NCBI GenBank assembly: GCA_036564135.1
Contig: DATCLC010000117.1
Location: 1 to 11,394 of the forward strand
Length of the DNA stretch: 11,394 nucleotides
Direction of reading: 5' to 3'
Source: RSA11 sp036564135
GTDB taxonomy: Bacteria; Actinomycetota; Thermoleophilia; Solirubrobacterales; 70-9
Part shown: positions 1 through 5,596 of the stretch, piece after piece
Layout: the number at the start of each line of letters is the position of its first letter
How positions within the stretch are numbered: the stretch's first letter is position 1
The notes under the pieces: generated by a model
Database searches by the model: none
What the model saw: only the letters and a program-made list of their open reading frames with translations
What the model was told of the DNA's origin: nothing
Program-made: the position numbers and the translations under genes

Positions 1-546
1 GACGATGATCCCGAAGTCGGCGCGGGCGCCGTTGGTGATGAAGATCTTCGACCCGTTGATCACGTACTCGTCGCCCTCCCGGCGCGCCGTCGTGCGGATG
101 CCGGCGACGTCGGAGCCCGCGCCCGGCTCGGTGATGCACAGGCATCCGATCCGCTCGCCCTTGATGCCGGGGACGAGGTAGCGCTGCTTCTGCTCCTCGG
201 TGCCGAGCAGGTGGATGGGCGGCAGCACCATGTCGGTCTGCACCGCGAAGCCCATGTTGGTGCCGCCGGAGCCCGAGTAGCTCATGCACTCGGCGCGCAC
301 GAGGGAGTAGAAGTAGTCGCCGCCCTGGCCGCCGTACTCCTCGGGGAAACAGAGGCCGAGGTAGCCGAGTTCGCCGGCGCGGCGCATGATCTCGTTCGGC
401 CACGTCGTCTCCTCCCACTCGTTGCGGTGGGGGTAGAGCTCCTTCAGCACCCACGCCTTCATCGACTCGCGCAGGTCGAGGTGCTCGTCGGTGAAGAGGA
501 AGTGCTTGCGCTGGGCGTCGTAGGAAGGCTTGATGACGGTGGCCAC
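1..546 (-). CDS. Acyl-CoA dehydrogenase, N-terminal part (runs off left edge)
   Basis: This is the first 182 residues of a flavoprotein of the acyl-CoA dehydrogenase family, which oxidises an acyl-CoA to the 2,3-enoyl-CoA and passes electrons to ETF in the cytoplasm. The sequence shows the helical N-terminal domain (about residues 15-130, including TEEQKQRYLVPGIKGE near 116-131). It then enters the middle beta domain with CITEPGAGSD (137-146), which fits the family signature and helps bind flavin and substrate, and YVINGSKIFITNG (161-173). The start is a GTG at 544-546, chosen because AAGGAGGAG lies just upstream and the coding similarity begins there. The C-terminal half with the catalytic glutamate lies outside the window, so substrate class cannot be assigned. 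The gene is divergent from the polysaccharide operon and is probably unrelated to it, belonging to fatty-acid or branched-acid breakdown. The family call is firm. Confidence 0.95.
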   Translation of the reverse strand, partial: MATVIKPSYDAQRKHFLFTDEHLDLRESMKAWVLKELYPHRNEWEETTWPNEIMRRAGELGYLGLCFPEEYGGQGGDYFYSLVRAECMSYSGSGGTNMGFAVQTDMVLPPIHLLGTEEQKQRYLVPGIKGERIGCLCITEPGAGSDVAGIRTTARREGDEYVINGSKIFITNGARADFGIIV

Positions 547-549
547 GGA

Positions 550-558
550 CTCCTCCTT
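550..558 (-). promoter_or_regulatory. Ribosome binding site of acyl-CoA dehydrogenase
   Basis: On the minus strand the bases read AAGGAGGAG followed by TCC and the GTG start. This near-perfect Shine-Dalgarno sequence decides the GTG at 544-546 as the start. It is the strongest ribosome binding site in the window; most of the polysaccharide genes lack one of this quality. Confidence 0.85.
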
Positions 559-602
559 GGCGGTCTTGCGGTCGGATGACGCCGCCCCGCAGCGGCGCGC
601 AA

Positions 603-630
603 AGCGTACAGTAGTACTTCCTACTTTAAG
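603..630 (-). promoter_or_regulatory. Candidate promoter/operator of acyl-CoA dehydrogenase
   Basis: A short AT-rich island stands out in very GC-rich surroundings. It contains the inverted repeat AGTAG-TACTTC-CTACT (610-625). On the minus strand a poor -35-like CTTAAA (625-630) and a -10-like TACGCT (603-608, fitting TAnnnT) are 16 bp apart, so the inverted repeat would fill the spacer. This is the usual place for a repressor to block RNA polymerase. TetR-type regulators often control acyl-CoA dehydrogenase genes, so that class is a reasonable guess. The site could also serve the divergent plus-strand operon. The palindrome is seen directly; the promoter reading is inference. Confidence 0.4.
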
Positions 631-639
631 GTCCCCGGT

Positions 640-653
640 CGCGGCCGGCCGCG
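640..653. repeat. 14-bp perfect GC palindrome
   Basis: CGCGGCCGGCCGCG reads the same on both strands. It lies in the divergent intergenic region just beside the AT-rich island. In DNA this rich in G and C such palindromes can arise by chance, so no role is assigned. Confidence 0.5.
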
Positions 654-719
654 CGCATGAGCCCAGGCGCCCGCTGAGCTTTCGCAAGTGGGGTTGCGCG
701 GATGGGCAACTGGACCGTC

Positions 720-752
720 CGAGCCCGGCGCGCCCGAGGCGCGCCGGGCTCG
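720..752. repeat. 15-bp perfect hairpin upstream of the PCP operon
   Basis: The left arm CGAGCCCGGCGCGCC (720-734) is exactly complementary to the right arm GGCGCGCCGGGCTCG (738-752), with a 3-nt CGA loop. It ends 97 nt before the start of the first PCP-like gene. No T-tract follows on either strand, so a classical intrinsic terminator is not supported. It could be a leader structure of the operon mRNA, a T-less terminator that insulates the two divergent units, or a protein-binding site. Confidence 0.6.
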
Positions 753-849
753 AGGCGGGGCACCGGCTCAAGCCGGAAGAAGCCCCGGCGGCCGCCCGTT
801 GCTTTGCATGGCGCGGCGTGCCCCAGGCCGCGCCGAGCGACGAGGACCG

Positions 850-1707
850 ATGGATCTGCTTGACAGCGCGAACGAGCTGCGACGCGAGGCCGGCGCCCGC
901 CGGCGGGCGCTCGCGGTGGTGCTCGCCGTCGCGGTCGCCTGCGGGGCGCTGGTCTTCCTGCGCCCCGGCCTGCCCCCCGAGACGCGCCAGTACGAGATCT
1001 GGCACGCCGACGGGCAGCTGCTCGTGGACACCTCCGACTCGCAGGTGGTCGACGCAAGGGCGATCGGGATCGAGACCCTGGCGATCAGGGCGATCCTGCT
1101 CGGGAACCTGATCGCGACGAGCCCCCTGCGTGACGGGATCGCGCAGCGCGCGGGCCTCGATCCCGACGAGCTCGAGGTGACGCCGCCGGCGAGCTCAACG
1201 CCCGAGGTCCTGCCGCCGCCTCCGGTCACCAGCGACCTGCCCGACGACGAGGCGATGCGCCTCACCGTGTCGACCGATCCCAGCCTGCCGATCGTGCGCG
1301 TGCGCGCGCAGGCGCCGAGCGCCGCCGGAGCCGAAGGGCTCGTCGACGCCGCGCTGGCCGAGACCGCGGAGTACGTCGAGTCCGCCCGCGGCGAGCAGGC
1401 GCTCCCCGACCAACGGCAGCTGGTGGTCAGCGCGCTCGGGCCGGCGACCGCGCGCTCGGAGACCCGCGGGCCCGGCTTCGGGACCGCGCTCTTCGTGGCG
1501 CTCTTCGTCGCGGTGCTCGGGACGGCCGGGGTGCTTGCGGTCCCGCTGCTCGGCCGCCGCGAGCGGGGCGGCGCGCAGCCCGCCACGCCCAACGGCCACT
1601 CCCCGGAGGGGGTCCGCCGGGTGAAGCGCGCGGCGAAGAAGGCGTCGCCCGCTGGGCGGCGCTCGAAGAAACGGCCGCGGGCGGCCAAGCCGCGATCCCC
1701 GCGATGA
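850..1707 (+). CDS. Wzz/PCP-like membrane protein A (285 aa) with basic tail
   Basis: I read this as a polysaccharide co-polymerase (chain-length determinant-like) protein in the cytoplasmic membrane. It has a short cytoplasmic N-terminus, TM1 at about 19-37, an extracytoplasmic domain to about 208, TM2 at about 209-233, and a cytoplasmic tail (235-285) very rich in K, R, A and P. The domain has LLVDTSDSQVVDAR (57-70), RDGIAQRAGLDPDEL (94-108), a proline-rich stretch (111-125) and an IVRVRAQAPSAAGAEGLVDAAL block (from 148), all with counterparts in the next gene. The ATG at 850 is chosen because GAGGA (842-846) precedes it and the upstream extension to 688 is low-complexity. It is the first gene of the operon and overlaps the next by ATGA. 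The family call rests on layout and paralogy rather than strong motifs; a function in length control is inferred. No kinase domain is fused. Confidence 0.75.
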   Translation: MDLLDSANELRREAGARRRALAVVLAVAVACGALVFLRPGLPPETRQYEIWHADGQLLVDTSDSQVVDARAIGIETLAIRAILLGNLIATSPLRDGIAQRAGLDPDELEVTPPASSTPEVLPPPPVTSDLPDDEAMRLTVSTDPSLPIVRVRAQAPSAAGAEGLVDAALAETAEYVESARGEQALPDQRQLVVSALGPATARSETRGPGFGTALFVALFVAVLGTAGVLAVPLLGRRERGGAQPATPNGHSPEGVRRVKRAAKKASPAGRRSKKRPRAAKPRSPR

Positions 1708-2504
1708 GCGCGCGGACGACCGGAATCGCGGCTCGCCTCGGCGCGCTCGCGCACGAGCTCGTCCGCACGCGCCGCGGGCTGCTGGCCGTGGCGGGCGTCG
1801 CGCTGCTCGCGACGGTCGTAGTCAACTTCTCGGTCTCGCTCGCGCCGCCCCACGTCGAGTGGCGCACGCCGCAGCTCGCGAGCGCGTCCACGCAGGTGCT
1901 CGTCGACTCGCCCCGGTCCACCCTCGTCGACCTGCGGGAGGACTCCTACGGTATGGACGCGCTCTCGCGCCGGGCGGTGGTGATGGGGACGCTGCTCGCG
2001 AGCCCCTCCGTCCGCGACCACATCGCGCAGCGGGCGGGGATCGACCCGGCGCTGCTGCGCACTACGTCGCCCGCGACCCCGGAGCAGCCCCGCGCCGTGG
2101 CCGTCCCGGGCAGCCAGCCGCGTGTCTCCGACCTGCTGCGCAGCGCCGATGGCTATTCGCTGAGCTTCCGCGTGACCCCGAACGTGCCCATCCTGGACGT
2201 GTACGCGGAGGCGCCGAGCGTCGGGGAGGCAGAGCGCCTCGCCGACGCCGCGATGACCGGTCTGGCCGACTACCTCGACGAGGTCGCCGAGCGCGAGGGC
2301 ACCGATCCCGCGTCTCGCGTGGAGCTCCGCCAGCTCGGCGAGGCGAGCGGCGGTCTCGTCAACCGCGGCGCGAACATCCGGTGGGCGGTCCTTACGTTCG
2401 CGATCTCCTTCGCCCTCGCCGCGGCGGTCGCGATCTTCGTCTCGCGGGCGCGGCGCGGGTGGCGGAGCACCGCGGTCGCGCCGCCCGCGGGAGGTGCCGC
2501 CTGA
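1704..2504 (+). CDS. Wzz/PCP-like membrane protein B (266 aa)
   Basis: A second PCP-like paralogue with TM1 at about 25-46, an extracytoplasmic domain at about 47-223 and TM2 at about 225-246, followed by a short basic tail. It shares with protein A the stretch VLVDSPRSTLVDLRED (65-80) and the near-identical RDHIAQRAGIDPALL (104-118). Its ILDVYAEAPSVGEAERLADAA (163-183) closely resembles the N-terminal domain of the fused polymerase protein at 8322-10538. The ATG sits inside the preceding stop (ATGA) and has no clear Shine-Dalgarno sequence, so translation is probably coupled to gene A. The inferred role is in length control or export of the polysaccharide made by this locus, probably in oligomers with A and C. 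Of the three standalone copies it is the closest to the fused copy by eye. Confidence 0.75.
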   Translation: MSARTTGIAARLGALAHELVRTRRGLLAVAGVALLATVVVNFSVSLAPPHVEWRTPQLASASTQVLVDSPRSTLVDLREDSYGMDALSRRAVVMGTLLASPSVRDHIAQRAGIDPALLRTTSPATPEQPRAVAVPGSQPRVSDLLRSADGYSLSFRVTPNVPILDVYAEAPSVGEAERLADAAMTGLADYLDEVAEREGTDPASRVELRQLGEASGGLVNRGANIRWAVLTFAISFALAAAVAIFVSRARRGWRSTAVAPPAGGAA

Positions 2505-2506
2505 GG

Positions 2507-3256
2507 ATGGCGGGGATGGGAGCGGGGGAGCTGCCCGGCAGCCTGGCCCGGGGACTGATGGCCAAGCGCGCGCAGGCGGTTGCCGGGGTGGTCGCCATCG
2601 GCATCGCGTGCGCGGGTCTGCTCGCGGTGCTCGAGCCCAAGGCGCCGCGCGCGGACGGGGCGGCGCTGGTCGACACGCGTACGTCGCTGCTCGCCACGGG
2701 CGCCGCGCGCGACGCCGCCACGGCGTCCGACCGCGCCGCGGCGCTCGCCGCGCAGATCGCGCGCCTCCGCGGCCGGCGGATCGTCGCCGAGACGGTGGGC
2801 GTCGCCCCCGAGCAGCTGCAGGTCGTCGTCGCGGACCTGAGCCTGCCCGCCGCCCCCACGCCCGTCGCGCGCACGGTGGCGACGGCGCGCGGGGCCCGCC
2901 CATACGTTCTGACCGTGGGCCTGCGCGACCGGGGGGCGCCGGTCGTGACGCTGACCGGCGAGGCGGCCGATCCCGCTGCGGCCGAGCGTCTCGTCGAAGG
3001 CGGGATCGCCGCTCTCGCGGACTTGGCCCGGCACGAGCCCGGGACGCCGCCCTCGGTCCGGATCGAGCGGCTCGGCGAGGTCCGGATCGAGCCGGCCCGC
3101 CCCGCGCCCGGGAAGGCCACGGTGGCAGCCTTCGGACTCGCTGCGGCGTGCGCCTGGCTCGGCGCGCTCGCGCTCGCCGGCGCGTTCGGCGGGCGGAGCC
3201 GCTTCGGGCGCGAGCGGGCCGAGCGGCCGGTCGCGACCGCCGGGAGGGCCGCGTGA
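2507..3256 (+). CDS. Wzz/PCP-like membrane protein C (249 aa, diverged)
   Basis: This is a third membrane protein of the same plan: TM1 at about 22-42, extracytoplasmic domain at about 43-203, TM2 at about 205-226, short basic tail. It keeps ALVDTRTSLL (53-62), the PYVLTVGLRDRGAPVVTLTG strand block (from 132) and DPAAAERLVEGGIAALADL (155-173). The IAQRAG[LI]DP motif of A and B has become VAETVGVAPEQL (93-104), so it is the most diverged copy. The start is uncertain. The ATG at 2507 lies 2 nt after the stop of gene B, with GGGAGG 12 nt upstream; ATGs at 2516 and 2558 are in frame and possible, and the last would give a shorter N-terminus directly before TM1. It overlaps the following gene by GTGA. 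Function is inferred from paralogy and operon position. Confidence 0.7.
   Translation: MAGMGAGELPGSLARGLMAKRAQAVAGVVAIGIACAGLLAVLEPKAPRADGAALVDTRTSLLATGAARDAATASDRAAALAAQIARLRGRRIVAETVGVAPEQLQVVVADLSLPAAPTPVARTVATARGARPYVLTVGLRDRGAPVVTLTGEAADPAAAERLVEGGIAALADLARHEPGTPPSVRIERLGEVRIEPARPAPGKATVAAFGLAAACAWLGALALAGAFGGRSRFGRERAERPVATAGRAA
3242..3247 (+). promoter_or_regulatory. Ribosome binding site fixing the GTG start at 3253
   Basis: GGGAGG lies 5 nt before the GTG at 3253-3255, inside the end of PCP-like gene C. The good spacing decides that the glycosyltransferase starts at this GTG, which overlaps the upstream TGA stop, rather than at a codon further in. Confidence 0.7.
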
Positions 3257-4512
3257 GCGCTCCCACCCCGCGCGAGCGCCTGCGCCAGGCGCGCCGGCTG
3301 CTCGCCTCCGAGGGGATGCGGGGCATCGCCGCGCGGGTCCTGCGGCGGGCCCTGGAGGCGACCGAGCCGCCGGGGTACGCGCGGATCCCGGTCGCGCGCG
3401 CGGACCTCGACCGCGCCTCGGAGCTCGCCGCCGCGGGCGGCCCGCTGCCCGGCCCCGCGCCGTGGGCGCCGGGCGAGCCGCTGACCGTGGCCTGGATCAC
3501 CGGTCCGCCGGGCGAGGGCTCGGGCGGCCACACGACGATGTTCCGGATCATTGCGGGGCTGGAGCGGCGCGGGCACCGCTGCGTGGTTTACGTCTACGAC
3601 CTGCACGGGTGGGAGCTCGTGCAGCACCGCCGAACGGTCGAGTCGTGGTGGCCGTGGGTGCGGGCCGAGGTGCGCGACGTCGCCGACGGGATCGAGGACG
3701 CGCACGCGCTCGTCGCCACGAGCTGGCCCACCGCGTACCCCGCGCTCGCGACGCCCGCGGCAGGCGCGCGCTGCTACTTCGTCCAGGACCTCGAGCCCGC
3801 CTTCTATCCGGCCGGCAGTCTCGCCCTGCTCGCGGAAGCCACCTACAAGTTCGGCTTCCACGGGCTCACCGCCGGGCGCTGGTTGGCCGAGCGGCTGCGC
3901 GCCGAGTACGGGATGCCCGCCGACCACTTCGACTTCGGCTGCGATCTCGAGATCTACGGGGCCCGCGCGGCGGACGCGGGCGAGCGCCGGGACGTCTGCT
4001 TTTTCTCGCGGCCGTCGACGCCGCGGCGAAGCCACGAGCTCGCGGTGATCGCGCTCGAGCGCTTTGCCGCGCGCAACCCCGACGTTGCCATCCACGCCTA
4101 CGGCGAGCCCGCGGGCGACCTGCCGTTTCGGTTCGAGCACCACGGGCTGATGCGGCCCGAGGAGCTCGCGGCGCTGTACCGGCGCTGCGTCGCGGGTCTC
4201 GTCCTCTCCGCCACCAATGTCTCGCTCGTGCCCCACGAGATGCTGGCCGCCGGGTGCATCCCGGTGGTCAACGACGCGGAGCACAACCGCGTCGTGCTCG
4301 CCAATGACAACGTCGAGTACGCCGACGCGCACCCGGCAGCGCTCGCCGACGCGCTCGAGCGCCTCGTGCGCAGGCCGGCCGGCGATCGCGAGGCGGCCGC
4401 GCGGCGCGCGGCGGAAAGCGTGGCGTCAGCGTCGTGGGACGACGCCGCCGCGCAGGTCGAGCGGGCGCTCCTCGACGTGGTCGAGAGCGCGCGACCCGCG
4501 CTCGCCGCGTAG
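3253..4512 (+). CDS. WsaF-like GT4 glycosyltransferase (putative rhamnosyltransferase)
   Basis: A soluble GT-B fold glycosyltransferase of 419 residues that would add a sugar to the lipid-linked repeat unit on the cytoplasmic face. The N-terminal half has LTVAWITGPPGEGSGGHTTM (77-96), an opening typical of the WsaF group, then VVYVYDLHG (111-119) and YFVQDLEPAFYP (175-186), a hallmark stretch of the same group. The C-terminal half has FFSRPSTPRRSHELAV (250-265) and SLVPHEMLAAGCIPVVN (324-340), the family's nucleotide-sugar site, where E329 matches the conserved glutamate of GT4 enzymes. WsaF itself is a rhamnosyltransferase of an S-layer glycan, so rhamnose is a plausible but unproven donor sugar. 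The GTG start overlaps the upstream stop (GTGA) and has GGGAGG in front. The residues before about 75 are basic and may sit at the membrane. Family call firm, specificity uncertain. Confidence 0.88.
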   Translation: MSAPTPRERLRQARRLLASEGMRGIAARVLRRALEATEPPGYARIPVARADLDRASELAAAGGPLPGPAPWAPGEPLTVAWITGPPGEGSGGHTTMFRIIAGLERRGHRCVVYVYDLHGWELVQHRRTVESWWPWVRAEVRDVADGIEDAHALVATSWPTAYPALATPAAGARCYFVQDLEPAFYPAGSLALLAEATYKFGFHGLTAGRWLAERLRAEYGMPADHFDFGCDLEIYGARAADAGERRDVCFFSRPSTPRRSHELAVIALERFAARNPDVAIHAYGEPAGDLPFRFEHHGLMRPEELAALYRRCVAGLVLSATNVSLVPHEMLAAGCIPVVNDAEHNRVVLANDNVEYADAHPAALADALERLVRRPAGDREAAARRAAESVASASWDDAAAQVERALLDVVESARPALAA

Positions 4513-4515
4513 ACC

Positions 4516-5559
4516 ATGAGGCGGGCGCACGTCAAGGTGATCGTGCCCTGCTACGGCTACGGGCACCTGCTCGAGGGCTGCGTGTGGTCCGTGCTCGCGC
4601 AGGAGGGCGTGGACGTCCGGGTGCTTGTGATCGACGACGCCTCGCCCGACGACACGCGCGCCGTGGGGGAGCGGCTCGCCGATGCCTATCAGCGCGTCGA
4701 GTACCGCCGGCACGAGCGGAACGCCGGCCTGATCGCGACCGCCAACGAGGGGCTCGCCTGGGCGGCCGACAGCGACTGCCTGCTGCTCCTCTCCGCCGAC
4801 GACCTGCTCGTCCCGGGCGCGCTGTGGCGCGCGGCGACCGTGCTGGAGCGCAACCCGGGCGTGGGGATGGTCTACGGGCGCGCCCCGTACTTCGGCCCCG
4901 GGCGCTCGCCGCGGGTGCCCAAGCGCTGGCGCGGCACCCGCGTGTGGAGCGGGGCGCGCTGGATCGAGCGCCGGTGCCGCAGCGCCCACAACTGCATCTC
5001 CTCGCCGGAGGCAGTCGTGCGCACCGAGGTGCAGATGCGCGTGGGCGGGTACGACCCCGCCTTAAGGCACACGAGCGACCTCAACATGTGGCTGCGCATC
5101 GCCGCGGTCGCGGACATCGCCTACGTCAAGGGTGCCGCCCAGGCCCTCTACCGGGTCCACCCCGACGGGATGCTGCGCAGCTCGGCCGACCCGATCCTCG
5201 ACCTGACCGAGCGCCGCGCCGCGTTCGAGCGATTCTTCGCCGGGGCCGGGCGCGACGTCCCCGGCGCGGACGGACTGCACGCCGCCGCGCGGCGCGCCCT
5301 GGCGCGGCAGGCGCTCTGGCAGGCGAGCCGCGCCTACGACCGCGGCGCCCTCGACCGCGAGCCGCACGCCGAGCTGGTGGCGTTCGCGCTCGAGACCTGC
5401 CCGGACGCTCGGCGGCTGCGGGAGTGGCACGGCCTGCGGATGCGCCGCCGCGTGGGCGCTGGCCGCTCGCAGTGGGTCCCGCTGTTCTTGGCGACGGGCG
5501 CCGCGCACCGCCTGCGCGGCCACGGCGTGCGCGCCCGCCGCTGGCTCTTCGGCGTCTGA
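4516..5559 (+). CDS. Family 2 glycosyltransferase (347 aa)
   Basis: A GT-A fold glycosyltransferase, last gene of the operon, starting 3 nt after the previous stop. The nucleotide-binding half shows VKVIVPCYGYGHLLEGCVWS (6-25), VLVIDDASPDDT (36-47), RNAGLIATANEG (68-79) and the metal-binding SADDLLVPG (93-101). The acceptor half has RVGGYDPALRHTSDLNMWLR (175-194), where D188 stands at the usual place of the catalytic acid/base motif. The C-terminal ~100 residues are Arg/Ala-rich and helical without a clear family. There is no obvious transmembrane helix, so it is probably cytosolic or membrane-associated. The Shine-Dalgarno sequence is weak, suggesting coupling with the WsaF-like gene. The inferred job is transfer of one sugar of the repeat unit; donor and acceptor cannot be read from sequence. 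Confidence 0.9.
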   Translation: MRRAHVKVIVPCYGYGHLLEGCVWSVLAQEGVDVRVLVIDDASPDDTRAVGERLADAYQRVEYRRHERNAGLIATANEGLAWAADSDCLLLLSADDLLVPGALWRAATVLERNPGVGMVYGRAPYFGPGRSPRVPKRWRGTRVWSGARWIERRCRSAHNCISSPEAVVRTEVQMRVGGYDPALRHTSDLNMWLRIAAVADIAYVKGAAQALYRVHPDGMLRSSADPILDLTERRAAFERFFAGAGRDVPGADGLHAAARRALARQALWQASRAYDRGALDREPHAELVAFALETCPDARRLREWHGLRMRRRVGAGRSQWVPLFLATGAAHRLRGHGVRARRWLFGV

Positions 5560-5561
5560 CC

Positions 5562-5581
5562 GCCCGGTTGATTCGGGCTTT
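5562..5581 (+). terminator. Small stem-loop with short T run after the operon
   Basis: GCCCG (5562-5566) and CGGGC (5574-5578) can pair around a 7-nt loop and are followed by TTT, only 3 nt after the stop of the family 2 glycosyltransferase. The stem is short and the T run minimal, so it is a weak candidate, possibly acting together with the larger hairpin just downstream. Confidence 0.3.
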
Positions 5582-5596
5582 GGCGCGCTGAGCGGC

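Larger units (their letters stand above)
547..849. other. Divergent intergenic region with regulatory DNA
   Basis: These 303 bp separate the acyl-CoA dehydrogenase (minus) from the first PCP-like gene (plus). The frame of the plus gene stays open upstream to an ATG at 688, but the translated stretch is low-complexity G/A/R/P with no family character, so I treat it as non-coding. The region holds an AT-rich island with a short inverted repeat (603-630), a 14-bp GC palindrome (640-653), a 15-bp hairpin (720-752), and a smaller inverted repeat CCGGCT-CA-AGCCGG (763-776). I could not identify a convincing plus-strand -35/-10 pair for the PCP operon. Confidence 0.6.

Noticed and set aside
683..698. 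Short inverted repeat CGCAA-6-TTGCG
   Set aside because: Five-base arms are too short to be meaningful without conservation data.
688..849. N-terminal extension of PCP-like protein A to the ATG at 688
   Set aside because: The 54 extra residues are Gly/Ala/Arg/Pro-rich, are encoded partly by the hairpin, and precede a better-placed ATG with a Shine-Dalgarno-like GAGGA.
1859..2506. Upstream extension of PCP-like gene C into gene B
   Set aside because: The frame is open but the translation is Arg/Ala-rich noise, while gene B occupies this DNA in another frame with clear paralogy.
768..3551. Very long open frame on the minus strand (927 codons)
   Set aside because: It lies antisense to three PCP-like genes and part of the glycosyltransferase, and its product is low-complexity Arg/Ala/Pro/Ser without any family pattern. 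Such frames are expected opposite high-GC coding DNA.
2392..4332. Minus-strand open frame of 646 codons
   Set aside because: Antisense to the third PCP-like gene and the WsaF-like gene, with repetitive Arg/Ala/Gly-rich translation and no domain.
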